Assembly (NCBI RefSeq): GCF_048128805.1
Contig: NC_136000.1
Location: forward strand, 13,982,854 to 14,046,853
DNA length: 64,000 nt
Direction: 5' to 3'
DNA from: Centroberyx gerrardi
Lineage: Eukaryota; Chordata; Actinopteri; Beryciformes; Berycidae
Shown here: positions 35,743-47,040 of the stretch, piece after piece
Position numbering within the stretch: the stretch's first letter is position 1
Layout: each line of letters opens with the position of its first letter
Translations under genes and position numbers: made by a program
The notes under the pieces: model-generated
The model's database searches: none
What the model was told of the DNA's origin: nothing
The model's input: only the letters and a program-made list of their open reading frames with translations

Positions 35743-38700
35743 GGAGGAAGGTTTAATACACTCTCTCAGGGAATAGAGAGTAAAGAAGTGACCCTGCATG
35801 TTGTTTTCTAGCCTATTTGCATTAGATGATGGTAAATCACCTGATGATGCTCTTTAGCTCATAAGGTGCATACGAGCAGTATTGTATCACTCCTTTATGG
35901 ATTAAATGCCATTTCTCTCTATGTAGTACATGAATGCAGGGTCTGTAGGTCTTTGTCACTGAAAGCCAGGGTGACAACTGCTCCCAGGTGTGGTGAGTAA
36001 TGGAGACTCATGTGAGTAATGTCTCCTTTGCTGAATCAGGACATAATGTTGCTCGAGAGCCTCCACCGGCCATCTCCAACGATAACGCAAATCACTGGGA
36101 AGTGCTCCAGTTAATGCGCCTCCTATTACACCAAAAGAAATAAAGCAGGAATGTTTAAGATGAACTTCAGATAACAGTGCAGTGCGCACAATGGCTTCCA
36201 TACTATTGGTGGAGCAAGCGACACAGAGTCGCACGCGATCATACACAGGCACACAGGAATGCTTTCTCCTCCTCACTCACGCACGATCTCGAGCACTATT
36301 GGCTATCTTACCATCAGTGTGGAGGCTGGCAGACACGAGTCTTTGAAATGTGATCCTTGTCCCAGCCAAGGCCTGCCTCTCTCACCCTAATTGGATGATT
36401 ATATCCAGAACAACATTATTTTAACTCGGAGAGAGAGGGGGGACTCCTTTAATACTCAGTAAATTCCTCTTGACTTGCTATTTGTACCCGTGGCAAAGAG
36501 TTACCAGCTTCAGGCTGTCAAATGAGTGCCAGATTGTTTGATTGTGTTCAACAGTGACTGAGGCATAAAGTTTCTCCAGATCCATGTTGAATACAGCTAC
36601 TCGACTAGAGCCAACAATGTGACGTCAGTATCAGCACATCAAAACACTGTGGATCTGCACAACTGAGATGAGGAAAACTATTCCATACACAGTGTTCTTT
36701 TGACAAATTATTTGGTTCACAAAATAAACATCCATCGCCCGCAGAAACTGTGGGAGGTGATTTCTGTCCAGTCATAAAAAGTACATAGATAATGCTCTCC
36801 TACTGGTTTGCAGAACCCAACATAACAGTCTAAATCTTAAAGCTTGAAGTCATAAAAGATCTGCTTTGTGAGTAGTCTATCTATATTACCAGAGGTCAAT
36901 CTAATAGTCAAGAGTAAAGGAAACAAAATGGACAAATCCGAACCAGCTGACCAGTTCCTCCTGCATCTCTCAGCAATTGTCAACTGGCCGATGACATCTA
37001 AAAAAAGGCGAAACAAATACTGGTCCGACTGACATAATGTTATTGTGACAATGCATGCAGAAGGGTGTTTGCTGTGCAATTATTCCTGGCTTAGTCTAAA
37101 CAACTGAAATGTTGTCAATGTGGGCCAAAGTGCAATCTGTCTCCACAACATGAGAAGGCTTGTTAGTGGTCTGGGGGGATGTCAGATTGCATGTCCTCTT
37201 GGCTACTTTAACATCCATTTGGAGGCTAGGGCAGGACTGGGAACAAAGCAGGGCCTGGCTTGGCCTGGTCGATGCTTCAGCTATTTTAGTGGTCATCCAT
37301 GTATCAAGAAATCCTAAAAACAGACAAAGCCTCTCGAATATTTGCTTAAACTTTCAATGCCCCATAATCATGCCAGTAATGATAGTGTGTTTGCTTTGTC
37401 CAAACACCAGGGTCCTGTTCTAAACACACAGAAACACACACACATACACACATACACATGTACACATACACACAGAGTCCTGGGACAATGATGGACCTGA
37501 GGAAATTATAGGCCAAGGGCATTGAGTCTCCTTCTAGTCATTTATATACACAAAGTACATAAACACAAGAGGCCTATAAGACTGTCCTCTCTAAAACCAT
37601 ATTCCATTTATACTGAAGCAAACTATTAACAAAATCATAATTTTCACAATGCAGGCAGCCAATCGCTGGCAGAGATGAGACTCAGTTCAGCCAGACTCTA
37701 TGCTTAAAAGAGAAACAAAGCGCTGCTTTTATCCTTATTAGTGTTGGATATTGCTTAGCTTATGTTTTGCTATAAGTCATCAAGTGACTTTATGCAAGTC
37801 CTTAAGTATTCTTAGTAATGAGAAACACCCGCATGTTATATGGACCAGGGATACAAATGCATTTGAGTCAGTGGCAATGTATTCCAATGTGATTGTGTTG
37901 GGAGACATTCAAAGCTTGGATGAAAAAAAGTAAAAATATCAAAGGCTCTGGTTAAAAAAACAGCATCTCCTCAGAGGAGAAAATTGTACAATTACCTACA
38001 ATGTGCCAGGCTGCCTGCCAGTTGAAAACCAGGTCATGGAAAATGTACATAGCCAGCACAGAGAGGGTGAACCACATGGTTACATAAGGATTTCAATAGC
38101 ATTGTCATTCTTCATTCAAAAAATAATCAATGTTTTATTTGCAGTACCAAAAAATTCCACAGGCATAGTGTGTGTGTTTCTGTGTTTATGTGTATGCACA
38201 TACACGTGTGCTTGAATGCGTGCATGATCATTTCCTCTCTGTTGACTGCAGTGAGTCAGAATAAATTAGAGTAACACAAACACATACACTAAATCAAATC
38301 CTGATGTATGCATCGTCCTCATCACCTCTGGCCTGTACACTGGATGAATAGTCCAACGTGTGCCAAGGCATTACTAAAACAGCAGGACAAAAATATGGCT
38401 ATTACATGATTTTCTAAATAGAGAGCATCCTGTCATGACACTCAATGAGTGTCAATGAGAAAATGGGAGCCTGTTTCCTGAATGCTCCACAGAGTGAATT
38501 AGCATTAGCCTTGTCACAGGGTCAAGGTTCACTTCAGGGCTATGATGGCAGGAGAGGAGGCACATGACTGGTCTTTGAGGTCATTGGCTGCCAGACCCTT
38601 AGCAGGTGTACAAACACTTGGCTCTATATTCTGAGCAACTTGCAGCTTCTGGGGAGCTGATGCTGTCATCACCAGGCACAGAGTTGGAGCTAATGCTGCT

Positions 38701-40122
38701 CTCAGAGTGGTGTTTTCTCTCACATCCAAAACCCTGTTAGCGGGTCTGTGTCTAATTAGGCTGTACAATCCTGATCTCCACAGCATCCTGAAAAGCTTAG
38801 CCGTATGTCAATAAGATCACATTAAAAACAATACTCTACTGTTTGATCTGGGATTCAAAGACATCTGCGTTAATACATCATTTGAATTATTATTATCTGG
38901 TCCAGCATAAGAAACAAGGGTAAATCAATTTGCCTCGAAGGCTGCTCATCTCATGCATAAACATAAATTAATAGGCATAGTCCTGAAGGTTGAGTAAGAA
39001 CATGTATGTTGATGAGAAATGACTCCCCACAGTTCTTTGCCAAGACCTGGGTGGCATTTCCTCCGAATGCAGCAGACAAAAGTTAACCCAAGAAACACAT
39101 GATGGAGAACAAAAAATAAATCATGAGGGAGGGTGTATACACCAAAGCAAGTGCCTGTCATCCGGGGCCTTGTTTATTTGTACTCTTTCCCAGGCTGCCT
39201 GGATTCATTAGCACTTAGCCCTTGGCAGCGCCCGCTTTGGCACAGGGTTGAGCTGGAGGACGATCATGGCTGCGCAGCCTCCACACACCAAGAGATGAGG
39301 ACATGTCTTCTCCACCCATCCACACTCAAACCCACCCCACCCTGCACAGCACCCTCCTCAGGCATGCATCACTCCCCTCCACCCTTACTCCAACGTGTGC
39401 TGGTGCGGGACAGAGAGCAGTCGTAACAGCAAGAGATAAATACTTTCATGTTTTGCCGAGAATGAGAGAGAATGCAATGAAAATGGAGCAATGCTTGGCA
39501 AAAGTCAGAACAGATTTTAGATCACCGACACAAGGGGCACGGTGGAGGCAGGGTGGAGCGAGGTGGTAGCAGTAGACAGCTACTCAGAGAGCAGAGGAGG
39601 AGGTCTTAGGATGTTATGTTTCCAGTCATTACTGCCTAGCCCTCTCTAAACCCCCTTAGCTGGCCAGGTACTCCCCCTCCCCTCCTCCTCACCCTCACTC
39701 TCACCCACAATGCACCTGGAGCAAGGCCAGGGCTGCTGTTAATTTGGCCTCATTATTAAGTTAAATGCAGCGCGGGCGGCGGTGCTAGAGCTAATGAGCA
39801 GTGCAGGGCTGGCTGTGCTGCTCCCAGCCTCCTGTCCCAGCCATTAGAAAAATTAGAGAGTGGAAAATGAGTCAAGGACTGTGGAGGCCTTAATTGAAGT
39901 CTTGAATGAAACTGTCTCTGATCTGAGTGAACCCTGCTCTGACTGGGGAGGACTCAACCCTTACCAAGAGACAGAACAGCTCATATTGGGAACAGAATGT
40001 GCCATTTTGTCAATGAAGTCAACACGGTGTAGGACAAGGTGTTTTAGGTAGGAACCGATCCATGGTAAACAAAAGGTCTGAATAATGTAGGCCTAGCAAT
40101 TAACCTACAATATCTTCCAGCT

Positions 40123-40124
<2 letters not shown>

Positions 40125-40166
<42 letters not shown>

Positions 40167-40169
40167 TGT

Positions 40170-40217
<48 letters not shown>
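40125..40217. repeat. (TG)n-(AG)n compound microsatellite
   Basis: About 18 TG units are followed, after a short interruption, by about 22 AG units. It gives artificial Cys/Val and Arg/Glu frames. Confidence 0.95.
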
Positions 40218-40219
<2 letters not shown>

Positions 40220-40874
40220 CCTTTTGGCCCTGTTTGTGTGTGAGATGGTATCTGAGCTGTGTGGGTGGCAGGGTTTCTGCTCTGCGGCTGGAGAGGAGGA
40301 GCTCAAAGACCAGGGGCACTACAAAAATACACATGTGAGAGGGAAACAGGCCACTCAGGGCATTCAACAGGCAAAGTTTCACTAAAGGCTTTCTGAGCAT
40401 GGAAACAAACACTGATTGGTAAGGCACAAACTGTTCAAAGCTGTCCACTGCTCTGGAATAGGATCCCTCTTAAGTCATCTCAGAGTCTGTCTATCATATA
40501 GCCGCTCAATCAAGACCGTGAGAGATCGGGAGGTTTAGGAGTCCCTGTGTTTAGATGACTTTGAGGGTTTTTCCTGTGCAGCCTTGCTAAATTGTCCAAA
40601 CACGACCACACTGGCATTCATTTGCACTTCATCCCGACGCAGCTTATCCTGACCACACAGTGACAATGTTTTTCTGGGAGATACTGGGGAAGATAGTTGG
40701 CCAAAGCTTTGAAACCGAATCAGCAGCTTACGGAGATCAGGACGAGGCTCTATTTCGATATTAAAAGAGAGAAGAAGATCAGTTCTGTGTTTAGGTTTGG
40801 CTGAACTCTGCTAGGGGAGAGAGAACAGCCTGAGGTTGCAGGAACATGGGAGGCAGATGATGATGATAATGATG

Positions 40875-40875
<1 letters not shown>

Positions 40876-40910
<35 letters not shown>

Positions 40911-40928
40911 GTGATGGGGGGGGGGGGC
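40876..40928. repeat. (GT)n microsatellite followed by a G-run
   Basis: About 15 GT units (40877-40907), then GATG and an 11-G run (40917-40927). Confidence 0.9.
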
Positions 40929-42501
40929 TTTCTAGACTTTGACAGACATCTCTTTGCTTACATTTGTCTCAAGGGTCAGAGGTTTTGGTAATTGAGCTGT
41001 ATTTGAGTGCCTCATCCAAGCTCTCCTCTCTCTCTCCCTTTGGCCCCAGTGTTGGCTGAGTGTGTGGCTGGGGACAGTGTAGAGCACCTTCCTGTCACAG
41101 CATTGTCCTCCTGCAAGCCTGCCACTGATGGAGAGCACTTAGCCATGTTTATAGCTGCACAGGTTCAAAGAGAGGCCAGCAGCACAATGGAGCAGGGCGA
41201 GCTGGCTGCAGCACCACTGTGTGGGAAACACCGTCACACACGAAAGAATCAAAACAAAGACGCAGAAGAGGAAAAAACTGCAAGGATGAAGGAAATTGCC
41301 TTTTTTTTTCATTCTCTTTTGCCACGTTGTATTTTGCAAAAAACATTTCCTCAACAGTCAGTTGAAGGATGTAAGCCAAACAGACCCTTGGCACAATAAT
41401 GGATCTTTAAGAAAACTGAATGCAGAGTATTTTTGACTGACTGGTGCAGCAATGAACTCAATGTCTGCTGTCAGTCAAAAATGTTTTCTAAGCCATGAAA
41501 CCCCTCACTTCCACAAAGGCTGGCCTCTGATTGGAGAATGCCTCTTTCTCAGTAGGCCATTGGTTGGGTGAATGGGTGGGGCCATAAGGCCATCTATAGG
41601 CCAGTGTTGTCAGAGTTATTACATCATTGTGCATGACATTGCTGACTGGTTATAACAGCTCTTACTGTATGTTGACTTCCCGTCAAAAGAACAGCAATCT
41701 ATGCATACTTGGCGTCAGCGTAGGTGCAGGGCAGACACGAAGGCCACATTAAAGGGATAAAACTGGAGTTTGGGTTTTGAGTAAATGTTTGGCTAACTCA
41801 GCTTCATCACATGTCCGGCATTTAACCAAATAGTGTGCTGACATTGAGCATCACACATAATAAAGGCAGCCAGTCTTCTCGTGGTGGCCTTCTCACCCCA
41901 GCCAGCCCCTGTGACCTGTCCTTCAGCCCCCCCTCCAATGCTTTAATCCAGCTAACCTTGTCAAAACCACCAGGCCTCATTCAGAACAAGCAGATGACTC
42001 TCTGCACGCCAGTGGCCTCTATAAATAGAAATTTCATTGAGGAGCAGCAGGCTGAATGGGAGGTATTGTAAACAGCAGGCCAGCCTAAAGCCTTACAGAG
42101 GGCTAACCTGGGAAAGTGATGGAAAGTGACATGCTACAGCCATGAGGCACCCAGTACAATAACAAACTGACACCACTGTAGGACTGTCCACTGTCCTTGA
42201 CTTACCATCGAAAAGTTTTACCTCACATAGTTAATGGTCCAAAACCTACTCACAAGCTCAGCATAGTAACAACATTCCTAGGTCTAAGTAACAAAACAAT
42301 GTGGTTCACGTTTATTTTCAAAGTATAAACACTGTTTTTGAGAGATTTTAACTTTCCTAACTTTCCTTTGACCCTCTTTAACAATGCAAAACAAAAGAAT
42401 GGAGAGGTTTGCGGGAAGACAAAGAAACTAGAGCATGCAACTGTCCAGTACACAGAATGCCCCTTTGTCACCTTAAGTCTTCAACATGTGTACAATCTGC
42501 C

Positions 42502-42528
42502 ATCCTACACCATGTACTGGTGTAGGAT
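42502..42528. other. 27-nt perfect hairpin
   Basis: ATCCTACACCA (42502-42512) and TGGTGTAGGAT (42518-42528) are perfectly complementary over 11 bp around a 5-base loop (TGTAC). The flanks do not extend the pairing. Confidence 0.7.
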
Positions 42529-43493
42529 TGAATCTAGCCAGAACTTTTGCTCTTGTGCCTTATCCAACTCCAATTTTGGTGATTTTCATGTTTTAACTTC
42601 AATTGAAGGATTACATACTCCTCTATGGGTTGGGAAAATTCTACACTTGGGTTTATGAAACCTTTTCAAAACCAGTTTTTCACCCAACAACAATGTTTCA
42701 CTCTGTAACTCCCTCTGCTTTCCAACTATGTGGATAAATTATTTTTAAAAAAATGGTAAAGGTTCTCACTGCTCACTCCCTTTTTTTTAAGAGTCTTGAA
42801 CATGCAAACCTTAACTGACCATGAACCAGACACCTTTCCTCTCAATATATACTCGCACGTCTGGTTCTTCTCCACAGACAATAAGTAAACAGTTGTTTTG
42901 AGCCAGAGTTACAAACACACAACTCTCAACATCAGCCTGGGTGTTGGGCACAGACCCAGCCTGTCAGTGAGCTGCTTGATTCATTGATCATTAATTCAGT
43001 TTACTTACTCTGATTTATACACAAGGCAGTGTTACGAGCCCATTCTGGCACGGGTTAAAAGGTTTGGCATGGGAGCTATGTCTTCCTCAGGAGGGGAAAA
43101 ACATGTTGGATAAATCAAAGGATTATTTTAGTGGACGATACTGTGCCATTCAGTGACCTCAAAAACTGGCTGACATCTCATTCAGTCAGTTCAGCTATTT
43201 GCAGAGTGATGGATGTGTTTGATGTAGTCTCATAGGCGAGACAATTTGATCAGTGAGGCTAAGCACACACATCTAGTCTGTCAGTACGGGCCTTGCCGTC
43301 GGTGCAGCAGCACAGTGGGGGGCTGACTCTGACTTTGACTCTTGTCTGGGGAAGGAACAGAGTTCAAGAAAAGTGAGGAGGCACTACTGTGGATCAGTCG
43401 TGCTTCCTTCCACCGCCGGTCCTTTTTGTTCTCAAAATCTTTAACACATGGAAGGACTATAAAGAGCCATCAGCCTAGACACTCACCTAACAA

Positions 43494-43502
43494 ACACACA
43501 CG

Positions 43503-43538
<36 letters not shown>
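43494..43538. repeat. (CA)n then (GA)n microsatellite
   Basis: Short ACACACGC patch followed by about 13 GA units. Confidence 0.9.
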
Positions 43539-43540
<2 letters not shown>

Positions 43541-44078
43541 CACAGGGGCTGAACCATTTTTAAGCCACTCATTTGATTCACAATTCACACGCAGATCCCA
43601 GCCAGGGGGCAGGGATTTTGAGAAGGAGAGATCAGTAGCCAGGCTTAACTTAAAATGTCAAATGCTTTACTTTGACTTCATGGAAAAAAAGACAGTTCAG
43701 AGGACCCGACAGACCCCATGCTACTAAGCAATTTTTCCCTTTCTTGAAAAAAGCTTAGAAGCAACAGGTACAGACTGGCTCTTTCACCAGGCTGTAGCAA
43801 AACAACGAGGTGCTTCAGCCCCGAAGGCCCGTGATACCTGATCATCAAACTGCCACCAATTAGAGCATTAGGAGAAGTCATTTATTTTGCCTATGTTAAA
43901 GAAGGTGCTAAACTCTGTGAACCATTCCCTCATACCCCTGCTGAAATTTCATCCAGAGGAACCCTGGCCCCACAGAGAGAAAGAGGGATATTGAGGGGCT
44001 GAGCGAGACGAGGGCCCAGGAGACCGGGCTCACTGGAGTAGACCCTGCCAGTCCGGGGGCAGCCTGAGAAACGCCAGG

Positions 44079-44128
44079 CACTCCCACCCCCCCCCACCCC
44101 CCTCCGCTTCCTCCCCCCTCTCCCTTCC
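44079..44128. repeat. C-rich tract (G-quadruplex potential on the minus strand)
   Basis: Several runs of 3 to 9 C separated by single A or short CT spacers. On the minus strand these are G-runs that could fold as a quadruplex. Confidence 0.75.
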
Positions 44129-45345
44129 TCTCTTCACGGACCGGCCGGGGGACTGGGGACTGCAAGTTCATTGTTCACAACTGAAAAAATCAGCATGCTC
44201 AGAGCGATCTGTCATAGAGGGGCTACCGCAGCGTGGGGGCTAGAGGTGGTGACTGAGGTCCTCCCCTTTTTAAGCCTATGACCTAATGCAGGTAAAGAGT
44301 GAGGTTTAGTGCTAGACTGCTCCCCTCTCTTCAGCCCCACACCCAAATCTCCCCATTTAGATATTTGTTGAACCTCCTGCACTGAAACCACTGCCTGTAG
44401 AGGAACAGACTGGGTGTTGGGCAGTACACAAGTTTCCATGCATGGTAGGCAATGAAAGGAGAGCTCAATAAGCCAGTTCAGCCCGCCTAACTCCACGACC
44501 ATTATTGAATCGTATTGAATTGTATCTAGAATAGCCAATACAGCGACAGTAAACAGCCATGCATCAGTCCATAGAATTCAGTAGATCCAATTGAGGATTC
44601 ACACCCTACCATATCATCACCATTCCCTATCAGACACATAGACTGCAAACTTATACTTTCTGTCAATAGTAGGCGAGCACCACAGCAGCAGAATCTGTGA
44701 AAATCATCCACACACATTAATATGCTGCCTTGCTCATAGATCAACAGCATTAGCAATGGAAATCACAAGAGGCCATCGGTAAATGGAAAAAGAAATGATG
44801 CTGAGACGAATTCTGAAGCAGACAGGCTGCTGGGCTGTGAGGGTTCCAGTGGAACAGGAAAGCAGGTGTTTGCACGGCGTCTCATCTGAGAGGCGTTACC
44901 AGGTGCTGCTGAAGTGGCTTCCTCCGCTTCACCCCCCTGAAGCATGTCAGCTCGACACCTTAGCCGTCATGGGTAGACCAGACTGTGATTAACACTGTAA
45001 CACCCATCACAATGGATCAAATATCTGACACTCTAGCATGAAGACAGATCTATCTTGTTTGATGAATTATATACATACTAAACAGCAATACTAAGGAAGT
45101 ACTGGCTGTGACAGTCATACAATATCATACATTAGTACCTGCAATTCTGCCAACTTTTCTTTCAGAGGTAAAAATCAAACTGCGGGTCATAGGAAAAAGG
45201 CAGTCGTTTGAAAAGCAAACTAGTTGGAAGAGGTAATATTTTCAAGTATAAAGTCATTCATAGAAAACTTCAGGACCTGCTTGCTATTTGTATCCATTGT
45301 AGTCACTGTAGTACTGCAAAGGGTTCTGCCCCGTTTGATGAACAT

Positions 45346-45358
45346 CGCCCTCTGCTGC
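45346..45358 (-). promoter_or_regulatory. candidate CTCF-binding motif
   Basis: The minus strand reads GCAGCAGAGGGCG, matching CCASYAGRKGGCR at 12 of 13 positions. It lies about 10 kb on the smad6 side of snapc5. Confidence 0.45.
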
Positions 45359-47027
45359 TTAGGCTCTGTACTAACTTTGGCCGAAGTCAACCCAAGGGAA
45401 GGGGAGAAAGAAAATCGTTTCCCAAAGGCATTGTGTGAAAATACATTTATGCAAATCAACAACACATCATAAAAGATAGTATTAAATAGGTTGTTTATGA
45501 GGTCTAACCAAATGCACATATCAAAGTGTTTAAGCTTGTCATTACAAACAAAAAGCATCTTTAAGATACTGTCATCCATAGTGACGGACACAATAAAACG
45601 TTTTTTAGCGACAGAATAGAAAAACACTCTTAGATAATGCAGTTATTCATTTAAAACATTGGTTACAATAGCCTTATAAAGTAATCATATGTAGTGCAAT
45701 ACAGTATGATTCTGAATAGGTCTTACTAATCGCAATATAAGTCAAAGAGCAGAAAGCTCTGGAAAATTGACCAATGGAAACCCTGATGAGGGCCAACTTT
45801 TTCTTTTTTGCAAGCTAGAACAGACACTTTACAGGCATCATATGATGTATAGATGAAAAATAAAAGGCAGTGGTAGATTTGTTTAAAAAGGGGACAGACC
45901 TCTTCAATAACATTTGTCATTTTAATTACAAGTAATCTTTATGTCTTTCTGAATTGCTCAAAGCAGATGATTGGGCATAATTCTGAACAATCAAGAGTGG
46001 CGGTCCTGTATCAAGAGTCAATCCCAAACTGGGGAAAAGGATATTTCATCCAGCGGCTATGCACAGGGCTCCAACAATAACACCTCCCCACTGAAAGGAA
46101 ATTCCTCCGCCTCCTCTGCTCTCGGCTGGAACACACAGCTCTCTTAATCCTGCTCTGGTAATGAGGTCATTTCACAATGTAATTTGCTGCTTTTTTTATT
46201 TTTCATTGTAACAAATTGAAATGTGCTGTTGCCCAGTTACAGGAACGAAAACATTGTGATCGATTTCTATCTTTAGCAATGTATTTTCTTTACAAGACCA
46301 TAAAATGTTTAAGTCCAGTGTGATGAAAGGGTATATTTCCATATGAGCGTCTCTGATCCCTCAGATATCCGCTGGTGTTTCTGCTGCTAAGATCAGAGGC
46401 CTTCAGTGAGGTGGGAGCGGATGGAGAGGAGGTGGTAAGGCAGTAATGGAACAGACAGAGATATTGTTGAGAGCTGTGCCCTGCCAAAACCAACTCTGAT
46501 CACTGCTCTGAAACCATCTGATCGCAGGAGCAGTCAGTCTAGCCTTAAGTGGAGGTGACAGTGTGTCTGAGAGACACGTTACAAGTCAGAGGAAATTGGA
46601 GATAAACAGATAAAAGAATGCAATCTCTGCTGGAAGCAGCAGGGCACAGGGGGCAGGAAATAAACCTGTATTTAAGCTGATTACCCGAGCAGAGTCCCGG
46701 CCCCTTTCAGCAGCTCTGTACAGCCCGGCCTCACCACTACCACCATTGTTAATTAGAGATTTGCTAGGGGGAAAAAAGGCAGCCTTGTCAGACTTGCAGG
46801 AGTGTTAGTGATGGCTGGCTGGAGGGGGACATGCAGAGCTCTTAATTGGGTCTGTATGCTGTATCGGTGGCTGGCTGGAGCGCTGGTGATGATTGCTGTG
46901 AGCAGGTGGCCGTGGTGGCAGCTCCATGCAGGCCGTCCCAGGCCAGCCTGTCTGTTCTTGTCAGGACCCGGAACACTGAGCAGACAGCTCCTGAGCCCCG
47001 CGCTCATTACGCCAAGTTGCCCGCCCT

Positions 47028-47040
47028 GTTGCCTAGCAAC
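47028..47040. promoter_or_regulatory. perfect RFX X-box (GTTGCC-T-AGCAAC)
   Basis: The 13-base sequence GTTGCCTAGCAAC is an ideal palindromic X-box: consensus GTNRCC, spacer of 0 to 3 bases, RGYAAC. RFX factors bind such sites in ciliary-gene promoters and in conserved noncoding elements. There is no nearby gene start, so if real it is a distal element. Confidence 0.5.

Larger units (their letters stand above)
31750..40124. other. intergenic DNA
   Basis: No gene is seen over about 8.4 kb. It contains a weak CTCF-like motif, TC/AC microsatellites, and CA-rich patches near 37428-37474. Several GC-balanced stretches with homeodomain-like TAATTA/TTAATT cores (around 35610-35690 and 39735-39860) would be reasonable conserved-enhancer candidates, but this cannot be tested here. 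Confidence 0.45.
40220..47027. other. intergenic DNA
   Basis: No gene is seen. Microsatellites, a 27-nt perfect hairpin, a C-rich tract and a CTCF-like motif are listed separately. The 135-codon minus frame at 45220-45627 is Phe/Ile-rich, AT-driven and without domains. Balanced sequence around 46080-46200 and 46680-46800 contains TAATTA-like cores and may be regulatory. Confidence 0.45.

Noticed and set aside
43599..43611. Plus-strand CTCF-like sequence CAGCCAGGGGGCA
   Set aside because: Two mismatches at conserved core positions, within a G-rich context that produces such matches easily.
45220..45627. 135-codon minus-strand frame
   Set aside because: Phe/Ile/Leu-rich translation of AT-rich DNA with no domain or signal peptide that makes sense, and competing frames on the plus strand.
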